Notes: generated from the sequence alone by a model not told the origin. Counted from the first letter of the stretch, positions 1-7,491 are shown. The stretch: DNA of 19,251 bases from Anaerolineae bacterium (GCA_020851855.1 JADZBY010000525.1:1-19251), one strand, 5' to 3'. Translations and numbers: made by a program.

Positions 1-1994
1 AGGTTGTGCCCGGCATGAGCCTGCCGAGCGACCTGTTCGCCCAACTCGCCATCCGCACCCGCCAGCCCATCGGCCCTGACTCGCTGGCCGTCGAGTTCCC
101 GGCCCAGACCACCGTCGAGTACCTGGGCGAGCGCGCGCCGGACATACACCAGTACCGCCTGCACTTCGCGCGCCTGGGCGAAAACCGCGTCGACGTGAAG
201 CTGACGAACGGCGGGCGGCACACGCTTCAGTTCTTCGTCACCGAGCCGGTGGAGACGGTCATCAAGAAGCGCGCCGCCTTCATCGTCGCCCACCAGCAGC
301 ATCGCCGCCCGGAGACATGGTATGACGGGCTGTTTTCCCTGTGGGACATGGAAAACCGCGTCCTGCGTGGCCCGGACGATGCCGGCGGACTGCACCCGTA
401 CATGGTCGGCGGCTCGGACGACCCGACGCTGTGCAAAGCCGGGTTTGTGGCGGGCAAAAACGTGCATTTCCCGGTCCGGGCCGAGATCGAGGCCGTCGAA
501 TACTACCTGGAACACTTCGTGTGGGGCGGCTTGCAACGCACGGACACGGAAGAACCGCACCCCTACGGCATCTACGGCTCGGACAACTGGTACGCCAACC
601 GCACCAGCCCGATCGGGCTAAATTCGGGCGGCCTGGGGCAGGAGCGCATGTGGCGCACCTTCGACTACACGCACCTGATCCTGCTCTATTTCGCCATGTA
701 CCGCATCGCGCGCGATTTCCCGGACCTCGTGCGTTACCTGGACAAAGCCGGCTATCTGGAACGCGCCTTTGGCACGGCGCGGGCTTTTTTCGTCGTGCCG
801 TACAACATCAAGATGGGCGAAGCGTGGGACTTTCGCGGCTGGTGCGACTGGGCCTACAAGCAGGGCAACTTTCACGAGCTGGTCATCCCGGCCCTGATCG
901 AGGCGCTCGACGCCGAAGGGCGCGCCGGCGATGCGGCCTGGTTACGCGCCGAGTGGGAGAAGAAGGTCAAGTTCTTCGTCTATGACCATCGTTATCCGTT
1001 CGGCTCCGAGATGTACTTTGACACCACGGCTTTCGAATCGACGCACATGATCGCGCGCTACGGGCTGGAGCATCCCCTGGAGCCGGACGAGAACCTGTGG
1101 CAGGACAAAAACACCGGCGAATGGTACTCGCACCCGTCCGTGCGGAAAGAGGACTTCCGGGCCTTCATGGAACGCCAGATCGCGGCGAACATCGCGGCGC
1201 GCGGCTGGCTCGAGACGAGCTACTTCCACCTGGGCAGCGACATCCGGCAGCACGGCAACTCCAACTACCAGCTCAGCTACATGACGCAGATGGGCGGCTG
1301 GGCGATCCTCGACTACGCGCTGCACTACGCCGAGGATGCGGCGCGTTACGCCCGGCTGGGTTACGCCTCGTACCTGGCAGGCTGGGCGCTGGTGAATAGC
1401 GGCACGCCGGAGAGCAACTACGGCTTCTGGTTCCCCGGCCCGGAGAACGACGGCGCGACCGGCTGGGCCTTCGAGCCGGGCAAGTATACGACGAACTGGG
1501 CCGGCAAGGCGCAGGGGCGCGGCGTCTGGTCCTACGACGGCGAGATCGACAGCGGATTCAGCGGCGGATTGCGCACGGCGGCGGTTGTCGTGGTCGATGA
1601 TCCGCTCTTCGGTTTGTTCGCCTACGGCGGAATCCTGGAAGTAACCGGCCATTCGCTCGTCCTCTGGCCGAAAGACGGCTTACGCCAGCGCTTGCACCTG
1701 CTCGACGCCGATCCGGCGCTGCACATCACGCTCGAACGGGACGGATTCGCCGCCGAGTCCGCGATTCACGTCCAGCGCGCGCCGTTCGAGATCGCCTTCA
1801 CGCTGGAAAACCGCTCATCCGGCGCGCCGCACACGGCAACTCTGCGCGTGGGTGGGCTGCCCGGCGGCAGGTACGAGGCGGCGGTCGGCGGCGCGGTCCA
1901 GGCCCAGGTCGAAGTGATCACAAACGCGCGTGCCGTGCTGCCGCTGTCCCTCGGCCCAGAGGCGCGTTATGCGGTGACGGTCCGGCGCGCGTAG
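1..1994 (+). CDS. Large carbohydrate-associated protein, DUF5695-like (5' partial)
   Basis: The reading frame is open to the left edge of the window and stops at 1992-1994, so the N-terminus probably lies outside. A GTG at 6 and an ATG at 15 are possible starts, but neither has a convincing ribosome binding site, and the protein seems to begin in mid-domain. About 660 residues are visible. They are rich in Trp, Tyr and acidic residues, with blocks such as GLFSLWDMENRVL (about 106-118), GGSDDPTLCKAGFVAGKNV (about 133-151), WGGLQRTD (about 173-180) and MGGWAILDYALHYAEDA (about 431-447). From memory this pattern fits DUF5695 proteins, which I picture as alpha-toroid, glycosidase-like enzymes with a beta-sandwich C-terminus. 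I cannot confirm this without a profile search. No catalytic residues are assigned. No membrane segment is visible. It converges on the PHP gene with 22 bp between stop codons. A role in polysaccharide degradation or modification is inferred from context only. Confidence 0.75.
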   Translation, partial: VVPGMSLPSDLFAQLAIRTRQPIGPDSLAVEFPAQTTVEYLGERAPDIHQYRLHFARLGENRVDVKLTNGGRHTLQFFVTEPVETVIKKRAAFIVAHQQHRRPETWYDGLFSLWDMENRVLRGPDDAGGLHPYMVGGSDDPTLCKAGFVAGKNVHFPVRAEIEAVEYYLEHFVWGGLQRTDTEEPHPYGIYGSDNWYANRTSPIGLNSGGLGQERMWRTFDYTHLILLYFAMYRIARDFPDLVRYLDKAGYLERAFGTARAFFVVPYNIKMGEAWDFRGWCDWAYKQGNFHELVIPALIEALDAEGRAGDAAWLRAEWEKKVKFFVYDHRYPFGSEMYFDTTAFESTHMIARYGLEHPLEPDENLWQDKNTGEWYSHPSVRKEDFRAFMERQIAANIAARGWLETSYFHLGSDIRQHGNSNYQLSYMTQMGGWAILDYALHYAEDAARYARLGYASYLAGWALVNSGTPESNYGFWFPGPENDGATGWAFEPGKYTTNWAGKAQGRGVWSYDGEIDSGFSGGLRTAAVVVVDDPLFGLFAYGGILEVTGHSLVLWPKDGLRQRLHLLDADPALHITLERDGFAAESAIHVQRAPFEIAFTLENRSSGAPHTATLRVGGLPGGRYEAAVGGAVQAQVEVITNARAVLPLSLGPEARYAVTVRRA

Positions 1995-2016
1995 AGGCTG
2001 TTATGAACGCTGAGCC

Positions 2017-3555
2017 TCACCCCCTGCCCGCCACGTCGCCCCGCCCCCTGACCCAGATGGGCGAGGTCCAGGCCCACTGCCCGTTGTGCTGGCCGATGCG
2101 CAGCATGTACCAATCGGGCCGATCACCCGTGCCCCGGTGGCTGAAACTGCCGGCAAGGTGATAGGAATGGTGCGGCGCTGCCGCGTGGAAGCAGTACGCG
2201 GGCGTCAGGAACCCGCCCAGGTAATCGCTGTGCGGTCCCTCTGCCAGGTCGGCCAGCGTGATCGTGACCGGCTTGCCGTTGATGCGCCCTGAAAGCCTCG
2301 TACCGGGTCCGCCGCGCACTTCCAGACACACGCCCTGGGTGTTGGCCGTCGTGCCGGTCGGGTTGCCCCAGGTGCGCGTTTCCAGCCGCAGTCCATCCGG
2401 CCCCACCCGCGCCCACCGGCTGAACTGGTAACTGTCTTGTTCGGCGGCGCTGGGCGCGACGATGGAATGCCCCCGAAAGCGCGGTTCGACGGACACCAGG
2501 TCGCCGTTTTCGACGGCCAGATCGACCGCCCAATCGACGTTCACATCCCGCTCTGCCCAGCCAACTTCCACGGCGACCTTGCAAGGCGCGTCCCAGTTGG
2601 GCGAAGCGAGGTGGGGCGTGTGCCAGCGGTGAATCGTCTCGCCGTTGTGCACCAGCTCGATCTCCCGGATCGTTCCGCCGCCGGTGACATCGATGCGCGC
2701 CTCACGCTCCGGCGTAAAGGCCAGCACAGAGCCGAGCGGCGCGCCGTTCAGGCTGAACCGGGCGCGGATGTTATCGCCGGTGAGGGCCACGGTCCGGCGC
2801 TGGCAGATGGCGTCCCAGATCGCGGCCCGGCTCAGGCTCTCCGCCCATACGCCCAGCCGCCCAGAGCCGTAACTGCCAGGGTGCGCGCTGTGGTGGTCGG
2901 TCGATCCCATCACGCCCACGATATGCCCCGCTGCCAGCCCATGCCGGTAGGCGCTGCGCCCGTCCCGCGGCCCCATGGTGTGCAGGTACGGGTAGGGCGC
3001 GTCCCCGCTCTCGGACGCCCCGTGCATCGACATGATCTCGACGACCGGGGAAAACTCCGGGGTGAAGGTTGCCCAGTTGATGCCCCGGTAGCCCTGGCGA
3101 TACCCGATGTGGTGCGGCAACAGCAGCGCCGCCACGCCACGCTGCGCCAGCGCCCTCAGCGCGGCGCGCATCGTGTCCAGGTCGGGCGCGCGCAAGATGT
3201 CTCCCCGCCCGTCCCGGTAGTAGATGCAGTGGTCGCCGTACTGCATCGAATGCCACTCGAAGCCCAGGAAGGTCACGAACCGGCTGTCGAGGTTGGCGGC
3301 CTGTACCTGGTCCTGCACGTCGGGCCACGCGGCAGCCGCCCGCGCGAAACCCATCTCGTGATAGGCGACCACATCCGCCAGCGCCGGATCGCCGGTGGGC
3401 ATATCCGGCCAGTGCGCGTGGGGCGTCACGCAGGCAAAATCAAGTTGCAGCCGGGCATTCGTCAGGGCATCTTCCAGGCTACCGTGCCCGTAACCGACCG
3501 CGCAATGGTTGTGGATGTCGCCAAAATAGGCCGAAAGTCCGTCGTAGCCGTTCAT
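2017..3555 (-). CDS. PHP-domain metal-dependent hydrolase (DUF3604-like)
   Basis: A 512-residue protein with an N-terminal PHP-type metal site. GDIHNHC (residues 12-18) supplies Asp13, His15 and His17, and TPHAH (44-48) supplies His46 and His48. FEWHSMQYGDH (99-109), LLPHHIGY (145-152), MSMHG (175-179) and GSTDHH (217-222) give further candidate ligands. PHP enzymes are di- or trinuclear metal phosphoesterases, and the DUF3604 relatives have this D-x-H-x-H opening. Residues from about 250 onward look beta-rich and resemble no domain I recognise. No signal peptide is evident, so it is probably cytoplasmic. It starts 10 nt after the stop of the oxidoreductase gene and should be co-transcribed with it. 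The substrate is unknown. Pairing with a Gfo/Idh/MocA enzyme beside a sugar importer suggests a role in processing sugar or sugar-phosphate derivatives (inference). Confidence 0.8.
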   Translation of the reverse strand: MNGYDGLSAYFGDIHNHCAVGYGHGSLEDALTNARLQLDFACVTPHAHWPDMPTGDPALADVVAYHEMGFARAAAAWPDVQDQVQAANLDSRFVTFLGFEWHSMQYGDHCIYYRDGRGDILRAPDLDTMRAALRALAQRGVAALLLPHHIGYRQGYRGINWATFTPEFSPVVEIMSMHGASESGDAPYPYLHTMGPRDGRSAYRHGLAAGHIVGVMGSTDHHSAHPGSYGSGRLGVWAESLSRAAIWDAICQRRTVALTGDNIRARFSLNGAPLGSVLAFTPEREARIDVTGGGTIREIELVHNGETIHRWHTPHLASPNWDAPCKVAVEVGWAERDVNVDWAVDLAVENGDLVSVEPRFRGHSIVAPSAAEQDSYQFSRWARVGPDGLRLETRTWGNPTGTTANTQGVCLEVRGGPGTRLSGRINGKPVTITLADLAEGPHSDYLGGFLTPAYCFHAAAPHHSYHLAGSFSHRGTGDRPDWYMLRIGQHNGQWAWTSPIWVRGRGDVAGRG

Positions 3556-3565
3556 GCCGCCTCAC

Positions 3566-4582
3566 TCATTGCACGCGCTGCCATTGGCCGGTCGCGGCGG
3601 CGTGATAGATCGTCTCCGCGATCACGACGCTCATCAGCCCATCTCGCGCCGAACCGTCGTGTGGAGCATCGCCGCGCAGCATGGCCACGAAATGCCGGTG
3701 CTGCCGGAGCGTGACGCTCTCGTCCGGCAGCGGCGGCGCAACCCAGTCGCCGTCGGCCAGGGCATATGCCAGCGGCCCACGCTCGCTGCGCAGCCACGCT
3801 GTGCCGCGCTCGCCGTACACTTCCAGGCGGAAGCGGTCCGTCCCGGCCACCTCGTTGTAGATGATCTCGTGCGTGGCTAGCGCGCCCGACGCCAGCCGGT
3901 ACGTGACGAGCGCCGTATCGTCGTTGTCGGGGCGCACGATGGTCCCATCCGCAAGCCGCCGCTCCGTCTTCATCAGCGCCGTGGCCGCCGAGAGCGCGTC
4001 GATCTCCCCGAACAGATGCCGCAGCAGGTCGATGCCATGCACGCCCAGTTGCAGCACGACGCCGCCGCCCACCGCATCACGCTGGTAAAACCAGGGCGCC
4101 CAATCTGCGCCTTGTGTCGCGTTGCGCAGCCGCACCGCGTGAATGCGCCCCAACGTCTGCTCCGCCAGCAGCGCCCGGAGCGCTTCCACTTCCGGGAAAT
4201 AGCGGTGCATGAAACTGACATACAGCGGCGCGCCCGCCCGCTCCGCCGCATCGACCATCCGCCGGCATTCGGCGCTGGTGCGGGCCATCGGCTTCTGGAC
4301 GAGCGCCGGCTTGCCCGCGCGCGCCGCCGCCAGCGCCATCGTCTCATGGGTGAAGTCCGGGGTGGCGACAATGACCGCGTCCAGATCAGGGCGTCCAAAA
4401 ACATCCGCCGCGTTCAGCGTCCAGGCCGGGATGCCGTAGCGCGCTGTCTGGCGGCGGGCGCTTTCCTCGTCGGCGCTGAACAGGATCGCTATCTCCGCGC
4501 CCGCCGCCTGCAAGCCGGAAAGGTGATAGTCGCTGATGAAGCCAGCGCCAAGCATCCCGATGCGCACCGGTTCAGGTTTCAT
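3566..4582 (-). CDS. Gfo/Idh/MocA family oxidoreductase
   Basis: A 338-residue NAD(P)-dependent oxidoreductase of the length usual for this family. The Rossmann nucleotide-binding motif is GAGFIS (12-17), with Ser at the usual third Gly. ATPDFTHETMALAAARAGK (73-91) matches the conserved second half of the Rossmann fold. The family EKP motif is changed: it reads VQKP (95-98), with Gln96 replacing Glu but Lys97 kept. The substrate-side signature reads GGGVVLQLGVHGIDLL (172-187). His182 and Asp185 are kept, but the usual Asp of the GGGxLxDxGxH pattern is Gln178. The family oxidises or reduces sugars, inositols and sugar acids. The start ATG is at 4582-4580 with a G-rich GGGGGA stretch just upstream. 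It heads an operon with the PHP gene and is divergent from lacI across a region carrying a structured repeat. Family assignment is firm; substrate is unknown. Confidence 0.92.
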   Translation of the reverse strand: MKPEPVRIGMLGAGFISDYHLSGLQAAGAEIAILFSADEESARRQTARYGIPAWTLNAADVFGRPDLDAVIVATPDFTHETMALAAARAGKPALVQKPMARTSAECRRMVDAAERAGAPLYVSFMHRYFPEVEALRALLAEQTLGRIHAVRLRNATQGADWAPWFYQRDAVGGGVVLQLGVHGIDLLRHLFGEIDALSAATALMKTERRLADGTIVRPDNDDTALVTYRLASGALATHEIIYNEVAGTDRFRLEVYGERGTAWLRSERGPLAYALADGDWVAPPLPDESVTLRQHRHFVAMLRGDAPHDGSARDGLMSVVIAETIYHAAATGQWQRVQ

Positions 4583-4617
4583 GAGTCCCCCCGCTGGAGA
4601 CGTTCAGACCAACCCAT

Positions 4618-4829
4618 CAGGGCCATCACATCAAAGCATCCTCACCCCCGGCCCCTCTCCATGTCCGTCACCCCAGAGAAGACCCCGACGGCATGGAGAG
4701 AGGAGATCGCTGGCCTTACTAGCGCGTCCTCTCCCTCTCTCTACGCGGTACTCCGCGTGGCGAGGGGGCAGGGGGGTGAGGCCTTTTCCTGCCGCCTGCC
4801 TCGTTTGCAGCTTTTGATGCGATAGCCAT
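4618..4829. repeat. MITE-like structured inverted-repeat element in divergent promoter region
   Basis: This non-coding stretch of about 210 bp has imperfect terminal inverted repeats. AGGGCCATCACATCAAAGC at 4619-4637 is complementary to GCTTTTGATGCGATAGCCAT at 4810-4829, with three mismatches and one extra T. Just outside lie identical 11-bp direct repeats, GACCAACCCAT, at 4607-4617 and 4830-4840, which look like a target-site duplication. Inside, a second nested inverted pair occurs: the CTCACCCCCGGCCCC arm near 4640-4660 and the GGGGGCAGGGGGGTGAGG arm at 4764-4781. Further stems include the CCATG/CATGG pair at 4659-4663 and 4692-4696 and a purine/pyrimidine stem near 4695-4740. It encodes no plausible protein. 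It could be a non-autonomous mobile element or a structural repeat. The hairpins are seen directly; mobility is inferred. Confidence 0.6.
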
Positions 4830-4843
4830 GACCAACCCATGAC

Positions 4844-4872
4844 TTGACGTGCAATCAAAAACTCACTACCAT
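4844..4872 (+). promoter_or_regulatory. Sigma70-type promoter of lacI
   Basis: TTGACG at 4844-4849 is a near-consensus -35 box. After a 17-bp spacer, TACCAT at 4867-4872 matches four of six -10 positions. Transcription would begin near 4879, just before the operator palindrome. The geometry agrees with a repressor-controlled promoter. Read from sequence, not tested. Confidence 0.5.
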
Positions 4873-4883
4873 GAGTATACGCC

Positions 4884-4915
4884 GAATGACAACGGTAGCG
4901 CTAACGCTGTCATTC
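4884..4915. promoter_or_regulatory. LacI-family operator, 32-bp palindrome
   Basis: The 32-bp block is an inverted repeat in which 14 of 16 base pairs match. It reads GAATGACA, ACGG, TAGCGCTA, ACGC, TGTCATTC, with the symmetry axis between 4899 and 4900. The TAGCGCTA core flanked by A-x-CG resembles operators of LacI-family regulators, which are even palindromes centred on CG. It sits just downstream of the predicted transcription start and 26 bp before the chosen lacI ATG. Binding should therefore block initiation or early elongation, giving autorepression. The outer TGACA/TGTCA arms go beyond a normal LacI footprint and could add a second contact or form an RNA hairpin in the leader. Confidence 0.75.
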
Positions 4916-4941
4916 CAGTTGCAGTGCGGATTGGCGGTTCC

Positions 4942-5958
4942 ATGGCGAACATCCGTGAAGTGGCCCGCAAAGCCGGCGTCTCGATCAAGACCGTCTCGCG
5001 GGTCATAAACAACAGCCCCGAAGTTGCGGCGGAGACGCGCGAGCGCGTGCGCCAGGTGATCGACGTGCTCGGCTACCGGCCAAACCTGCTGGCGCGCGGG
5101 CTGGCCAATGGCCGGACCAACACGGTCGGCGTCGTCATCCACCATTCCTCTCACGAAGTCTTTTCCTATCCCGTCTTTGGCGATGCGCTGAACGGCATTG
5201 CCCACGTCCTGAGCGAGCACGACTTCGACCTGCTGCTCAATCTGGCCTGGGCGAAGCATCCTTACGTGGACGCCTTCCGCCAGCAGCGCGTCGATGGCCT
5301 GATCCTGATGAGCGTGCCGCTCGGCGACGCGAATCTGGCGGGCCTGGCCGAAAGCGGCGCGCCGTTTGTCTCCACCTGCCAGATTCTGGACGGTGGCGCG
5401 CAGACAAACTGGGTCGAACCCGACTTCTACGGCGGCACGACCCAGGCGCTTGAGTACCTCATCACCCTCGGCCACCGGCGCATTGCCCTGATCGCCGGGC
5501 CGCCCGATCTCGCCTCGGCGCGCACACGGGAACGGGCGTACCTCGATGCGCTGGCGCGGCACAATATTTCCCTTTTTCCGGAGTTGATCAAGCGCGGACC
5601 GCTCTTCGAAGGGACCGGGCGGCGTCTCGCGGAAGCGCTGGCGCGCTGCGACCCGCTGCCCACGGCGGTAGTGTGCAGCGATGACCTCGTCGCGCTCGAA
5701 GTCCTGGAGCAACTTCACCGGCTCGGCCTGGACGTGCCCGGTCGGCTCTCGGTGATCGGCTGCGACGATGCGTCGTTTGCGCGCCACGCCATGCCCGCGC
5801 TCACCACCCTTCGGCAGAACAGCTATCTGAAAGGCTATCTGGCGGCCAACCGGCTGATCCAGCTCATCGACGCCGGGGCCAACCCGCCAGCGCCAATCCA
5901 GACCCTGCTGCCGATGGAGCTTGTCCTTCGTGACTCGACCGGGCCTGCCCCGGCCTGA
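4942..5958 (+). CDS. LacI-family transcriptional regulator
   Basis: A 338-residue repressor of normal family length. The N-terminal helix-turn-helix begins MANIREVARKAGVSIKTVSR and continues through VINNSPEVAAETRERV, the LacI DNA-binding domain and hinge. GYRPNLLARGLANGRTNTVG (about residues 49-68) is the standard link to the periplasmic-binding-protein-like sensor domain. PTAVVCSDDLVALEVLEQL and LSVIGCDDASFARHAMPALT are typical of the C-terminal lobe. I start it at ATG 4942 rather than the in-frame GTG at 4849. The longer form would add 31 unrelated residues encoded by the promoter and operator, whereas LacI proteins normally begin within a few residues of the helix-turn-helix. It is divergent from the oxidoreductase operon and 102 bp upstream of the ABC transporter genes, so it probably controls these and itself. 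The effector is unknown, most likely a sugar. Confidence 0.95.
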   Translation: MANIREVARKAGVSIKTVSRVINNSPEVAAETRERVRQVIDVLGYRPNLLARGLANGRTNTVGVVIHHSSHEVFSYPVFGDALNGIAHVLSEHDFDLLLNLAWAKHPYVDAFRQQRVDGLILMSVPLGDANLAGLAESGAPFVSTCQILDGGAQTNWVEPDFYGGTTQALEYLITLGHRRIALIAGPPDLASARTRERAYLDALARHNISLFPELIKRGPLFEGTGRRLAEALARCDPLPTAVVCSDDLVALEVLEQLHRLGLDVPGRLSVIGCDDASFARHAMPALTTLRQNSYLKGYLAANRLIQLIDAGANPPAPIQTLLPMELVLRDSTGPAPA

Positions 5959-6007
5959 AGGAGGTGAACCCGCCAGCAAACCCTACCGTCGCCAAGCTGG
6001 ATTTTTT
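5959..6007 (+). terminator. Weak candidate terminator and orphan Shine-Dalgarno after lacI
   Basis: A 5-bp stem, CCAGC (5973-5977) with GCTGG (5996-6000), is followed by ATTTTTT at 6001-6007, which looks like a rho-independent terminator. The stem is short and its loop is 18 nt, so efficiency would be low; partial read-through from lacI is possible. The same stretch begins with AGGAGGTGA (5959-5967), a perfect anti-SD match right after the lacI stop and with no suitably spaced start codon. Confidence 0.25.
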
Positions 6008-6045
6008 CTGCAAAAGACGCGCTGCCTGCCCAGCACGGGCTGCTA

Positions 6046-6053
6046 AGAGGAGA
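6046..6053 (+). promoter_or_regulatory. Ribosome binding site of the substrate-binding protein gene
   Basis: AGAGGAGA ends 7 nt before the ATG at 6061. It is among the clearest Shine-Dalgarno sites in the window and fits the high expression expected for a binding protein. Confidence 0.7.
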
Positions 6054-6060
6054 AACGTTC

Positions 6061-7434
6061 ATGGAGACCCCGAAAACAAAACTTTCGCGTCGTCAGTTTC
6101 TCAAAAATGCGGCGCTCGCCGCCGGAGGGCTTGCCGTAGCGGCAAAAGCGGGCAATGCCTTCGCCGCGTCCTCGGCATTTGCACGCCGCAGCACACGTTT
6201 CCGCCAGCAGTTATCCCCCATCACCATCCAGATCAACGAATCGCCCTGGTTCGCCGGTTTTGAGGCGCTCGTCAACTATTACCAGGAGACGACCGGCAAC
6301 ACCGTCAACCTGAGCGTGCTGCCCTTCAACGGGATGCTCGACAAGTCGCGCAATGCCGTGCAGGCTGCCGAGAGCGAGTTCGACATCCTGAACCTGAACG
6401 AGCAGTGGTACATGCCCTTCTACGCCGGTGGGCTGGTCATGCCGCTCGAAGAGATCGAGCCGGGCTTCACCCTCGACCCGCAGATCATCGAGTACGACTA
6501 CGCGACCCGCTGGGACGAGAGCATCAACTACTCCGGGCCGAACGGCGTGTTGTACGGCCTGCCCATCAACGGCAACATTCAGCTTTACTACTACCGCAAG
6601 GACCTGCTCGAAGAGAACGGCCTGTCTGTCCCGACGACGTGGGCCGAACTGGAAGCGGTGGCCCAGGCGCTCCACAACCCGCCCAACATGCACGGCTTCA
6701 CGCTGCGCACCAAGCCGCCCAACTTCGAGTTCCAGGCGTACCTGGCCAGCCACGGCGCGAGCATCGTCGAGCTTGACACCGAGACAGGCGAATGGTCCAT
6801 CGGCCTCGCCAAGCCGGAAGCAGTCGCGGCGCTGAATACGTGGCTCAACCTGGGCAAGACCTATGGCCCGGCCAACCTCGTCGACATGGGCCAGGCGGAA
6901 AACCAGGCCCTCATGCAGAGCGGACGTCTGGCCCAAATCCACGCCGTGACGGCCATGGCCCCCAATCTCCAGAATCCGGACAACTCCGTCGTCGTCGACA
7001 AGGTCGGCGCGAGCATCGTGCCGGGGACGGGCGATCTGCGCTACACCATGTCCGGCATCTGGGTAATGAGCATCCCGCGCAACGTCCCCGCCGAACGCCA
7101 GACGGCGGCGCTGGAGTTCCTCAAGTGGGCGCTCACCAACGAGAATCAGGTGTACTACACGCAGGCGGGCGCGATCCCGGTGCGGCAGGACACCTACGAA
7201 CAGCTTGCCGACGACCCGAAGGTCGGCTGGTGGGCCAAGGCCATGGCCGAGAGCACGCCCTTCATCCGCGCGCAGCCTCGCCTGGTCGAGACGGCGCAGC
7301 TTGTCGAGATCATCGACCGCCGCGTCGTCCAGGCGCTCATCGGCGAGCTGTCGCCCGAAGACGCCATGATGGAAGCGGCGAAAGAAGTCGAAACGATCCT
7401 CGAAAACGGCGACTACAAGTACAAACCGCTGTAA
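6061..7434 (+). CDS. Carbohydrate ABC transporter substrate-binding protein, Tat-exported
   Basis: A 457-residue family 1 extracellular solute-binding protein. The N-terminus has a twin-arginine motif, SRRQFLK (residues 9-15), a hydrophobic Ala-rich stretch (16-28) and a possible AFA cleavage site near residue 35. No lipobox cysteine is present, so it would be released or retained by another means rather than lipid-anchored. VLYGLPINGNIQLYYYRKDLLEENG (about 163-187) and PTTWAELEAVAQAL are hallmarks of CUT1 sugar-binding proteins. LEFLKWALTNENQVYYTQAGAIPVR near residues 350-375 matches the conserved C-terminal region. The ribosome binding site AGAGGAGA precedes it. Two permease genes follow after a 119-bp gap that holds a strong hairpin. 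It delivers a sugar or oligosaccharide to the membrane permeases; the ligand is not identifiable by eye. Confidence 0.93.
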   Translation: METPKTKLSRRQFLKNAALAAGGLAVAAKAGNAFAASSAFARRSTRFRQQLSPITIQINESPWFAGFEALVNYYQETTGNTVNLSVLPFNGMLDKSRNAVQAAESEFDILNLNEQWYMPFYAGGLVMPLEEIEPGFTLDPQIIEYDYATRWDESINYSGPNGVLYGLPINGNIQLYYYRKDLLEENGLSVPTTWAELEAVAQALHNPPNMHGFTLRTKPPNFEFQAYLASHGASIVELDTETGEWSIGLAKPEAVAALNTWLNLGKTYGPANLVDMGQAENQALMQSGRLAQIHAVTAMAPNLQNPDNSVVVDKVGASIVPGTGDLRYTMSGIWVMSIPRNVPAERQTAALEFLKWALTNENQVYYTQAGAIPVRQDTYEQLADDPKVGWWAKAMAESTPFIRAQPRLVETAQLVEIIDRRVVQALIGELSPEDAMMEAAKEVETILENGDYKYKPL

Positions 7435-7447
7435 TTCACCTGTTCGC

Positions 7448-7491
7448 GGCGGCGGAGCCTGTCCAGGAGTACGGCCTGGCGCTCCGCCGCC
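7448..7491 (+). promoter_or_regulatory. Long intercistronic hairpin between SBP and permease genes
   Basis: GGCGGCGGAGC (7448-7458) pairs perfectly with GCTCCGCCGCC (7481-7491), and inside it CCAGG (7463-7467) pairs with CCTGG (7475-7479) around a 7-nt loop. The hairpin lies 14 nt after the SBP stop codon. No T-run follows, so it is unlikely to be a simple terminator. By analogy with other binding-protein operons it may protect the 3' end of the SBP transcript or attenuate read-through, giving more binding protein than permease. The stem is seen; its role is inferred. Confidence 0.65.

Noticed and set aside
2437..3714. A 425-codon plus-strand frame over the PHP gene
   Set aside because: It runs antisense to a gene with intact metal motifs and has low-complexity Arg/Val/Pro composition and no family resemblance.
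4849..4941. An N-terminal extension of LacI from the GTG at 4849
   Set aside because: The 31 extra residues would be encoded by the -10 box and the operator palindrome and do not resemble LacI proteins, which start near the helix-turn-helix.
5964..6263. A 99-codon frame starting with GTG inside AGGAGGTGA
   Set aside because: The start lies within its own Shine-Dalgarno sequence, and the frame overlaps the start of the binding-protein gene with no family-like content.
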